Shown here: positions 16,047-23,126 of the stretch, piece after piece | Layout: every line of letters starts with the position of its first letter | Numbering within the stretch: the first letter of the stretch is position 1 | Assembly (NCBI GenBank): GCA_963813975.1 | Contig: CAWFAP010000007.1 | Span: 124,001 to 188,000, forward strand | Reading direction: 5' to 3' | Source of the DNA: RYN-230 sp963813975 | GTDB lineage: Bacteria; Actinomycetota; Actinomycetes; Streptosporangiales; Streptosporangiaceae | Length of the DNA: 64,000 bases | Program-made: the position numbers and the translations under genes | Notes under the pieces: model-generated | The model's database searches: none | Told to the model about the DNA's origin: nothing | What the model saw: the letters and a program-made list of their open reading frames with translations, nothing else

Positions 16047-17666
16047 GTGAACCAGGTCGGCTGGGACATCGTGCTTGTCCTGCTCATCGTGCTCGTCGGC
16101 GGGTTCTTCGCCGCGGCGGAGATGGCTCTGGTCTCGCTGCGCGAGGGACAGATCCGTGCCCTCATGCAGAAGGGCAGGCGGGGCCAGCGGGCCGCCCGGC
16201 TCGCCCAGGACCCGAACCGGTTCCTGTCCGCGGTCCAGATCGGCGTCACCCTGGCCACCCTGCTGTCCGGCACGGTCGGCGAGGCGACCCTGGCCGGGCA
16301 CCTGAGGACGACCCTGCGGAATCAGGGGCTCAGCTCGGGGTGGGCGTCCGCCCTGTCGCTGATCATCGTCACCGTGGTGATCTCGTACTTCACCCTGGTG
16401 CTCGGCGAGCTGGCCCCCAAGCGCCTGGCCCTGCAGCGGCCCGAGAAGGCCGCGATGCTCGCCGCGCCCACCCTGGACCGGATCTCGGTGCTGGCCCGCC
16501 CGCTGGTGTGGCTGCTGTCGCGGTCCATCAACCTGGTGGTGCGGATCCTCGGCGGTGACCCGGCGGCCGGGCGCGGGGTGATGACCGAGGAGGAGCTGCG
16601 CGACGTGGTGGCCGGCCACCAGGCGCTGAGCGCCGACGAGCGGCACATCGTCGGCGAGGTGTTCAACGCCGGGAAGCGGCAGATCCGCGAGGTGCTGGTC
16701 CCCCGGACCGAGGTGGAGTTCCTGGCGGCCGGCACGCCCCTGCAGCAGGCCCTGGAGATCGTGGCCGGTGAGCCGTACTCCCGGTTCCCCGTCTACCAGC
16801 AGTCCTACGACGACGTGATTGGGTTCATCCACGTCCGCGACCTGATCGATCCGCAGTTCACCGCCCGCCAGATGACCGTGGGCGAGATCTGCCGGCCGGT
16901 CAAGTTGCTGCCGATGAGCAAGACCGTGCTGTCGGCCCTGTCGGAGATGCGGCGGGACAAGGCCCACCTGGCCATCGTGATGGACGAGTACGGCGGCACG
17001 GCCGGCATCGTGACCCTGGAGGACCTGGTCGAGGAGCTGGTCGGCGACATCCAGGACGAGTACGACGTGGACGAGGGCCAGCCGAAACAGTTGCGGGGCG
17101 GCGCCATCGAGGTGGACGGGCTGCTGAACCTGGACGATTTCGCGGAACAGACCGGGATCGAGCTGCCCGAGGGCCCGTACGAGACCGTGGCCGGGTTCAT
17201 GCTGGCCACGCTGGGCCAGCTGCCCACCGGGCACGAGTCGGTGGAGGTAGCCGGGCACCGGCTGACCGTGCTGGCCATGGACGGACGGCGGATTGCCCGG
17301 GTCCGGGTGGATCCGGCCGACGAGGACGGCGAGGCGGCACCGCGGGATCTGACCCCGGCCCTGGCGGCTCCCACGACTCCGGCTGCACCGCCGGCTCCCG
17401 CGGCGAACGCGGCGGCCCCGGCGGCGGGAAACTCGGCGGCCCCGGCGGCGGGAAACTCAGCGGCCCCGGCGGCGGGGAGCTCGCCGGCCCCCCAGGGGGC
17501 GGACGCGCCGCCCCCTCCGGCCACACCAGCGGCGGAGAACCCGTCCGCGTCCCCGGGCCCTGGGGCCACATCAGCCTCAGGCAGCTCGTCAGCCCCCGAG
17601 ACCTCCCCAGCCCCGGCAGCCTCGCCGAGGCCCGCAACGTCTCCCGGCGCGCCACCCAAGTCGTGA
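16047..17666 (+). CDS. CNNM/CBS-domain membrane protein (CorC/HlyC family)
   Basis: A 539-residue membrane protein. Residues 1-190 form the CNNM domain with three to four membrane spans (VLLIVLVGGFFAAAEMAL; LSLIIVTVVISYFTLVLGELAPKRLAL). Two CBS domains follow (VLVPRTEVEFL; HLAIVMDEYGGTAGIVTLEDLVEELVGDI), then a CorC/HlyC C-terminal domain up to about residue 425. Relatives are linked to magnesium/cobalt efflux. The last ~110 residues are an Ala/Pro/Ser-rich tail containing three copies of a 24-bp repeat. The GTG start is weakly supported; a long leader with TAGACT at 15940-15945 lies upstream. Transported ion not provable from sequence. Confidence 0.88.
   Translation: MNQVGWDIVLVLLIVLVGGFFAAAEMALVSLREGQIRALMQKGRRGQRAARLAQDPNRFLSAVQIGVTLATLLSGTVGEATLAGHLRTTLRNQGLSSGWASALSLIIVTVVISYFTLVLGELAPKRLALQRPEKAAMLAAPTLDRISVLARPLVWLLSRSINLVVRILGGDPAAGRGVMTEEELRDVVAGHQALSADERHIVGEVFNAGKRQIREVLVPRTEVEFLAAGTPLQQALEIVAGEPYSRFPVYQQSYDDVIGFIHVRDLIDPQFTARQMTVGEICRPVKLLPMSKTVLSALSEMRRDKAHLAIVMDEYGGTAGIVTLEDLVEELVGDIQDEYDVDEGQPKQLRGGAIEVDGLLNLDDFAEQTGIELPEGPYETVAGFMLATLGQLPTGHESVEVAGHRLTVLAMDGRRIARVRVDPADEDGEAAPRDLTPALAAPTTPAAPPAPAANAAAPAAGNSAAPAAGNSAAPAAGSSPAPQGADAPPPPATPAAENPSASPGPGATSASGSSSAPETSPAPAASPRPATSPGAPPKS
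17411..17482 (+). repeat. Three 24-bp tandem repeats in the CorC tail
   Basis: Units begin at 17411, 17435 and 17459; the first two are identical and the third differs by a few bases. They encode AAPAAGNS-like octapeptides and keep frame. Confidence 0.85.
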
Positions 17667-17765
17667 GCAGTCGATGGTGCCGCTGGAGTCGGGCGGCATT
17701 AGTCAGCTGATCACGCCGGCAGGGGGGCCCGCGGCAGGTCGTACGGCGTACGTCGGCCCGGCCAC

Positions 17766-17771
17766 TAAACT
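17766..17771 (+). promoter_or_regulatory. -10 box TAAACT before guaA
   Basis: TAAACT lies 26 bases before the GTG start at 17798, with GGAAGG in between as ribosome-binding site. No good -35 element is seen. Confidence 0.4.
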
Positions 17772-17797
17772 GGCGATCTCGAGCGGAAGGCGGTGCT

Positions 17798-19489
17798 GTG
17801 CAGCCCAGTCCGGACTTTGACACCGTCCTGGTGGTCGACTTCGGGGCCCAGTATGCGCAGCTGATCGCGCGCCGGGTCCGCGAATGCCAGGTGTACTCCG
17901 AGATCGTGCCGTGCACCATGCCGGCCGCGGAGATCCTGGCCCGCAAGCCGAAGGCGATCATCTTGTCCGGCGGCCCCGCGTCGGTGTACTCCGACGGCGC
18001 GCCGCCGCTCCCGCCTGGCCCGCCGGACCTGCTCAGCGCGGGTGTCCCGGTGCTCGGCATCTGCTACGGCTTCCAGCTCATGGTGTCCGCCCTAGACGGC
18101 GTGGTCGCGCACACCGGCGCCGGGGAGTACGGCGCCACCCGGCTCGTCCTGTCACCCGCCAGCGCCGGTGAGACCCGGGGGGTGGTCGCCGCGGAGCGGG
18201 CCCAGCCGGGCGGCCCGCTGCCCGACGAGCCCTGGACGGCCGAGCCGCTGCCGCACGAGCCGCTGCTCGGCGGGGCCCTGCTGGGCGGCCTGCCCGAGAA
18301 CCAGCAGGTGTGGATGTCACACGGCGACACGGCCACCGGCGCGCCGCCGGGATTCACGGTCACGGCCGGGACCGCGGCCACGCCGGTCGCCGCCATGGAG
18401 GACACCAGCCGCGGGCTGTACGGGGTGCAGTTCCACCCCGAGGTGATGCACACCGAGCACGGCCAGGCCGTCCTGCGCCGGTTCCTCGAGCTGGCTGGCT
18501 GCCGCGCTGACTGGACCATGGGCAGCATCATCGACGAGCAGGTCGAGCAGGTCCGGGCCCAGGTCGGCGACCGCGGCGCGGTCTGCGGCCTGTCCGGCGG
18601 GGTGGATTCCGCGGTCGCCGCCGCCATCGTGCAGAAGGCCATCGGCACCCGGCTGACGTGCGTTTTCGTGGATCATGGGCTGCTGCGCCGGGGTGAGGCG
18701 GAGCAGGTGGAGAAGGACTTCGTGGCCGCGACCGGGGTGGACCTGAAGGTCGTGGACGCGGCCGGGACGTTCCTGGACGCGCTGGCCGGGGTGACCGACC
18801 CGGAGGAGAAGCGCAAGATCATCGGGCGGGAGTTCATCCGGGCTTTCGAGCGCGCGGCCCGGGAGATCAGCGCGGCCGCGGGTAGTCACGGGACGGCCGT
18901 GGACTTCCTGGTTCAGGGCACCTTGTACCCGGACGTGGTGGAGTCGGGCGGGGGCACCGGCGCGGCCAACATCAAGTCCCACCACAACGTCGGCGGCCTG
19001 CCCAGCGACCTGAAGTTCAGCCTGGTCGAGCCGTTGCGGGCGCTGTTCAAGGACGAGGTGCGGCGGGCCGGCGAGGCACTCGGGCTGCCCCCGGAGATCG
19101 TGTGGCGGCAGCCGTTCCCGGGTCCCGGCCTGGCCATCCGGATCGTCGGCGAGGTGACCGCGGAGCGGCTGCGCATCGTGTCCGCCGCGGACGCGATCGT
19201 CCGTGAGGAGCTGTCCGCCGCGGGCCTGGACCGGGAGATCTGGCAGTGCCCGGTGGTGCTGCTCGCGGACGTCCGCTCGGTCGGCGTGCAAGGCGACGGC
19301 CGCAGCTACGGCTACCCCGTCGTGCTCCGCCCGGTGACCAGCGAGGACGCCATGACCGCCGACTGGGCCCGGCTGCCCGGGGAACTGCTGGCCCGGATCT
19401 CGACGCGGATCACCAATGAGGTGCCCGAGGTCAACCGGGTGGTGCTGGACATCACCAGCAAGCCGCCGGGCACCATCGAATGGGAATAG
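17798..19489 (+). CDS. guaA: GMP synthase (glutamine-hydrolysing)
   Basis: A 563-residue two-domain enzyme converting XMP to GMP. The N-terminal amidotransferase has Cys89 in GICYGF and the His/Glu pair in QFHPEVMHTE. The ATP pyrophosphatase domain starts with GLSGGVDS, and the C-terminal dimerisation domain ends TSKPPGTIEWE. The protein is about 40 residues longer than usual; the extra material is a loop inside the amidotransferase (AERAQPGGPLPDEPW to LLGGALLGG). Key residues are intact. It converges on kynureninase, the intervening DNA holding a tandem duplication. Confidence 0.95.
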   Translation: MQPSPDFDTVLVVDFGAQYAQLIARRVRECQVYSEIVPCTMPAAEILARKPKAIILSGGPASVYSDGAPPLPPGPPDLLSAGVPVLGICYGFQLMVSALDGVVAHTGAGEYGATRLVLSPASAGETRGVVAAERAQPGGPLPDEPWTAEPLPHEPLLGGALLGGLPENQQVWMSHGDTATGAPPGFTVTAGTAATPVAAMEDTSRGLYGVQFHPEVMHTEHGQAVLRRFLELAGCRADWTMGSIIDEQVEQVRAQVGDRGAVCGLSGGVDSAVAAAIVQKAIGTRLTCVFVDHGLLRRGEAEQVEKDFVAATGVDLKVVDAAGTFLDALAGVTDPEEKRKIIGREFIRAFERAAREISAAAGSHGTAVDFLVQGTLYPDVVESGGGTGAANIKSHHNVGGLPSDLKFSLVEPLRALFKDEVRRAGEALGLPPEIVWRQPFPGPGLAIRIVGEVTAERLRIVSAADAIVREELSAAGLDREIWQCPVVLLADVRSVGVQGDGRSYGYPVVLRPVTSEDAMTADWARLPGELLARISTRITNEVPEVNRVVLDITSKPPGTIEWE

Positions 19490-19565
19490 CCGTCCGCCGG
19501 CTCCCGTAAATTCTTTCCGCAACGCCCTGCCGGGATGGCCGGTCCCCCCGGCCGGGACTACGGAG

Positions 19566-19681
19566 CGGAGCTGGGGTCCGGCCCGGTCTCCCCGGCGCGG
19601 GGGGTCGCCGGCCCGGCCCTAGGGAGCCGGGCTGGGGTCCGGCCCGGTCTTTCCGGCCGGAGGGTCGCCGTCCCCGGCCTG
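19566..19681. repeat. ~60-bp tandem duplication at the 3' end of kynU
   Basis: The segments around 19566-19620 and 19627-19680 are diverged copies offset by 60-61 bp, each containing CTGGGGTCCGGCCCGGTCT and GTCGCCG. One copy encodes the last residues and stop of kynureninase; the other lies just after the stop, towards guaA. Confidence 0.8.
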
Positions 19682-20932
19682 CGGAACCGGGGGAAGGTCC
19701 GCGTAGGACTTGGTCTCGAGGATCTGCCGGAGGGTGTCCAGCGCGTCCCAGATGTCGGTGAACCGGGTCGTGATCGGGGCCGGCCCGAGCCGGAGCCGGT
19801 CCGGCGTCCGGAAGTCACCGATCACCCCGGCCCGGGTCAGGGCCGGGCTGAGCCGCCCGGCCTCCGGGTGGTACAGGCAGACGTGTGACCCGCGCCGCGC
19901 CGGATCCCGGGGCGAGGCCAGCACGCAGCCGAGCGGGGCCAGCCAGGCGTCGGCCAGTTCGATCAGGTAGCTGGTCATCCGGATTCCCTTGTCGCGCAGG
20001 GCCTGGATGCCGGCCTCGGCGAGCAGCCGGGCGCCCTCCTGCACGGCGGCCGTGCCGGGGATGTTCGGGGTGCCGGTGGTGAACCGGGCGATGCCCGGCG
20101 CAGGCTCGTACCGGGGTCCCATCGTGAACTGGTCCTGCTGGCCGAACCAGCCCTGGATCGGCTGGGTCAGCTGGTCCTGCAGGTCCTGGCGGACGTACAG
20201 GAACGCGGGGGCGCCCGGTCCGGCGTTCAGGTACTTGTAGGTGCAGCCGACGGCCAGGTCGGCGTCGCAGGCGTCCAGGTCCACCGGGACCGAGCCCGCC
20301 GAGTGGCACAGATCCCAGAGCATCAGCGCCCCGGCGTCATGGACCAGGCGGGTGATCGCGCCCATGTCGGCTAGAGCGCCGCTGCGGTAGGCCACGTGCG
20401 ATAGGCAGACCAGCGCGGTGTCCGGCCCGATCGCGTCGCGGACGTCATCGGGCCGGATGCCCTGGTCCGGGTCGGTGCGGATCATCCGGAGCCGGCCGCC
20501 GGACCGGGCGGCGATCCCCTCGAGCACGTAGCGGTCGGTGGGAAAGTTGTCGTCGTCGGTGACCAGGACCGGCCGTCCCGGCCGGGAGTCCAGGGCCGCC
20601 CAGACCAGCTTGTAGAGGTTCACGGTGGTGGAGTCGCAGACCACGACCTGGCCCGGGGCCGCGCCCAGCAGGTGCTGGCCGAGCAGGTCGCCCACCTGCC
20701 TGGGTCGGTCTATCCAGTGCGCCCAGGACCGGATCAGGCCGGTGCCCCACTCCTGGCTGATCACCTCGGCGAGCCGCTGCGCGGTCGCGGCCGGCAGCAT
20801 GCCCAGCGAGTTGCCGTCCAGGTAGATCAGGCCGGGTCCGAGTGTTGCGAACCGGTCCCGGAACCCGGCCAGCGGGTCGCCAGCGTCCAGATCCACCGCC
20901 CGGGAACGGTCCGTTAGGGAGGCTGTCGTCAC
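19619..20932 (-). CDS. kynU: Kynureninase
   Basis: A 437-residue PLP enzyme of the aminotransferase class V fold that cleaves kynurenine to anthranilate and alanine. The family motifs YLDGNSLGMLP, CDSTTVNLYKL and the PLP lysine region CTYKYLNAGPGAPAF are present, as is WFGQQDQFTMGP. The C-terminal 18 residues (GDPPAGKTGPDPSPAP) come from a duplicated GC-rich segment and are probably disordered. No other tryptophan-degradation gene is next to it. The ATG start gives a normal N-terminus. Confidence 0.93.
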   Translation of the reverse strand: MTTASLTDRSRAVDLDAGDPLAGFRDRFATLGPGLIYLDGNSLGMLPAATAQRLAEVISQEWGTGLIRSWAHWIDRPRQVGDLLGQHLLGAAPGQVVVCDSTTVNLYKLVWAALDSRPGRPVLVTDDDNFPTDRYVLEGIAARSGGRLRMIRTDPDQGIRPDDVRDAIGPDTALVCLSHVAYRSGALADMGAITRLVHDAGALMLWDLCHSAGSVPVDLDACDADLAVGCTYKYLNAGPGAPAFLYVRQDLQDQLTQPIQGWFGQQDQFTMGPRYEPAPGIARFTTGTPNIPGTAAVQEGARLLAEAGIQALRDKGIRMTSYLIELADAWLAPLGCVLASPRDPARRGSHVCLYHPEAGRLSPALTRAGVIGDFRTPDRLRLGPAPITTRFTDIWDALDTLRQILETKSYADLPPVPQAGDGDPPAGKTGPDPSPAP

Positions 20933-21040
20933 TGGCCCTCCCGGAGGCGGTGCGGGATCAGGTGCGGCGGGGCAGGCCAGGCCCGCGCCGGGGGCTGGGT
21001 GGGTACCGGCCGGGTGGGCACCGGATGAAGGCCGGCCGTC

Positions 21041-22264
21041 TCAGGCGCGGGACCCGCGGCGGCGCCGGCGCACGATGCCCAGCAGCACGCCGGCCAGGAC
21101 CAGGGCGCCCAGCACCGGCCCGAACCGCTTGAGCAGCGGGAGGCCCGCCACGCTGAGCAGGTCGAGGGCGTCCTCGTCCTGGGGCCGGGCGCTGCGCGGT
21201 GGCAGCAGGCCGTTCGCGGCCGGGCGGTCCGCGGACGGGGCGCCCGCGTCCCAGGTCCCGGCCCGTGCGCCCGTGCTGGCCGCCGGGCTCGTGGCGCCGG
21301 TGACGGCCGTGGCGGGCGCGGCCGGGGTGGCCGCCTCCTCCGACGCCGCGCCGGGCGTGGTGAGGGCCAGCCCGCGGTCGGCGAGCTTGGTCTTGATCTC
21401 CTTGATCGACTGGGGCCCGAGCCCGTCGATGGCGAGCAGTTCCTTCTCGGTGCGGGCGGCGAGGCCGCCGACCGTGTGCACGCCCTCGCGGCGCAGGCTG
21501 TTGAACGAGCGGACCGGCAGGTTCAGCTCCTCGATCGGCAGCCGGGCCGGATCGGCGGACGGCCCGTCCACCGCGCTGGCGTCAGACCCGGTCCCGGAGA
21601 CCGGAGGCGCCGGGGCCTCGGTCGCTGCGGTGCCCGCGCCCGTGGTGCCCGAGGCGGTGCTGCCCGAGCTGGTGGCTTCCGCGGCGGCGGCACCCGTGGT
21701 CGTGGCACCCGTGGTCGTGGCCCCGTGTCGCGCGCCCGTGGTCGTGGCGCCCGTGGTCGTGGTGCCTGCGGCCTCCCCGGCCGTGGCCTCGCCGGATCCG
21801 GCCGCCGGGGCCGTGGTGCCCTCGCCGGACAGCTGGGCCGCGAGGTTCGAGGCGAATTTCCCGATGATCCGGCCGCCCACCTCGGCCATCACGCCCCGGC
21901 CGAACTGGGCCGGACGCCCGGTGACGGTCATGGTGGTGCGGACCAGCACCCGGGTCTGGCCCGCCTCATCCTGCAGCGAGGAGCGGACCGTGGCGGCGGC
22001 CGTGCCGCTGCCCCGGGTCTCCTTGCCCGAGGCCTCGAGGACGACCGTCTTGGTCGCCTCGTCCCTCTCGGTGAAGCGGGCCGTGCCGGCGTAGGTCATC
22101 TGCACGGGCCCGACCTTGACCTTGATCTTCCCCGAGATGACCTCACCGTCGAAGGAGTCAACGGTGGCGCCGGGCATGCACGGCGCCACCTGCTCGACAT
22201 CCAGCAGGGCCTGCCAGGCCTGCTCCGGGGGGACCGGGATGATGAACGAGTGCTCCAGATCCAT
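21041..22264 (-). CDS. CoxG-like SRPBCC protein fused to an RNAP-alpha-CTD-like domain and membrane anchor
   Basis: A 407-residue protein of three parts. Residues 1-147 are a CoxG/SRPBCC domain (start MDLEHSFIIPVPPEQAWQAL). Residues ~150-240 are a Thr/Gly/Ala linker with 15-bp DNA repeats. Residues ~242-301 closely resemble the C-terminal DNA-binding domain of RNA polymerase alpha: LPVRSFNSLRREGVHTVG and LLAIDGLGPQSIKEIKTKL. Aligned by eye to E. coli alpha, the DNA-contact positions R265, N268, G296, S299 and E302 are kept (here R252, N255, G283, S286, E289); K298 is Gln. A Pro/Ala segment and one membrane span (382-398) followed by RRRRRG end the protein. It is the last gene of coxS-coxL-coxM, beginning 5 bp after coxM. 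CoxG proteins help anchor or mature the hydroxylase; the role of the helix-hairpin-helix part is unknown. Confidence 0.82.
   Translation of the reverse strand: MDLEHSFIIPVPPEQAWQALLDVEQVAPCMPGATVDSFDGEVISGKIKVKVGPVQMTYAGTARFTERDEATKTVVLEASGKETRGSGTAAATVRSSLQDEAGQTRVLVRTTMTVTGRPAQFGRGVMAEVGGRIIGKFASNLAAQLSGEGTTAPAAGSGEATAGEAAGTTTTGATTTGARHGATTTGATTTGAAAAEATSSGSTASGTTGAGTAATEAPAPPVSGTGSDASAVDGPSADPARLPIEELNLPVRSFNSLRREGVHTVGGLAARTEKELLAIDGLGPQSIKEIKTKLADRGLALTTPGAASEEAATPAAPATAVTGATSPAASTGARAGTWDAGAPSADRPAANGLLPPRSARPQDEDALDLLSVAGLPLLKRFGPVLGALVLAGVLLGIVRRRRRGSRA
21690..21772 (-). repeat. 15-bp repeats in the CoxG-like linker
   Basis: Units like GCACCCGTGGTCGTG start at 21690 and 21705 and recur in degenerate form to about 21770. 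They encode the TTTGA pentapeptides between the SRPBCC and alpha-CTD-like domains. Confidence 0.75.
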
Positions 22265-22268
22265 GTCG

Positions 22269-23126
22269 CTAAGCTCCAGCCGCGACCGCCAACGCCCTAG
22301 CGGTCAGCACCCGCGCCAGGTGGCGCCGGTAGTCGGGCGCGCCGTGCAGGTCTGCAGGCGGCTGCGATTCCTCGTCGGCGTGCTCTGCGGCCGCCCGCAG
22401 GGCGCTACGGTCGGCCTCGGCCCCGGCGGCCGCATCTTCCGCCGCCCGGGCCCGGATCGGAACAGGGCCCATGTTCGTGAGCCCGATGCGGGCCTCCGCT
22501 ACGTGCCCATTGGAACGCCGGGCTACAGCGGCCACCCCTACGGTCGCCCACGACTGGGCCGTCCGGTGGAACTTCTCATAACGATAGCCCCATGCCGGGC
22601 CGAGTTTGGGCACCCGGACCCCCGTGAGTATCTCGCCGGGCTCCAGCGCGGTGGTCAGGTAGTCCACGAAGAAGTCCGCGGCCCCGATTTCCCGGTCCCC
22701 GCCCTCCCCCCGCGCGATCATCGTCGCGCCGAGTGCCACCGCCACCGCGGGCAGGTCCCCGGCGGGGTCGGCGTGGGCCAGGGAGCCGCCCAGCGTGCCC
22801 CGGTGCCGGACCGCGGGGTCCGCCACCGTGCCGGTCGCCTCGGACAGCAGCCCGCAGTGCTCGCGGATCAGCGGGTCCCGGACCACCTCGGCGTGCGTGG
22901 TCAGCGCGCCGATCCACAGGGTCTCGCCCTCGTCCCGCACACCCCGCACGCCGTCCACCCGGCCCAGGTCGACCAGGAGGCTGGGATAGGCGAGCCGGAG
23001 CCGGAGCAGCGGCAGCAGGCTCTGCCCGCCCGCGATGACCTTGGCGTCCTCGCCGCCGCCGGCCAGCGCCCGCATCGCCTCGTCCAGGGACGAGGGGCGG
23101 GTGTACTCGAATGCCCCCGGGATCAT
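22269..23126 (-). CDS. coxM: Molybdenum hydroxylase FAD-binding subunit (CoxM type)
   Basis: A 285-residue FAD subunit. FAD motifs AGGQSLLPLLRLRLA (residues ~31-46) and TLGGSLAHADPAGDLPAV are present, and the C-terminal domain (ARIGLTNMGPVPIRARAAE) is typical. It passes electrons from the iron-sulfur subunit to an acceptor. Its ATG overlaps the coxL stop (ATGA), so the subunits are translationally coupled. The open frame extends further upstream, but that part is coxL out of frame. The gene name follows the CO dehydrogenase convention; the true substrate may differ. Confidence 0.9.
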   Translation of the reverse strand: MIPGAFEYTRPSSLDEAMRALAGGGEDAKVIAGGQSLLPLLRLRLAYPSLLVDLGRVDGVRGVRDEGETLWIGALTTHAEVVRDPLIREHCGLLSEATGTVADPAVRHRGTLGGSLAHADPAGDLPAVAVALGATMIARGEGGDREIGAADFFVDYLTTALEPGEILTGVRVPKLGPAWGYRYEKFHRTAQSWATVGVAAVARRSNGHVAEARIGLTNMGPVPIRARAAEDAAAGAEADRSALRAAAEHADEESQPPADLHGAPDYRRHLARVLTARALAVAAGA

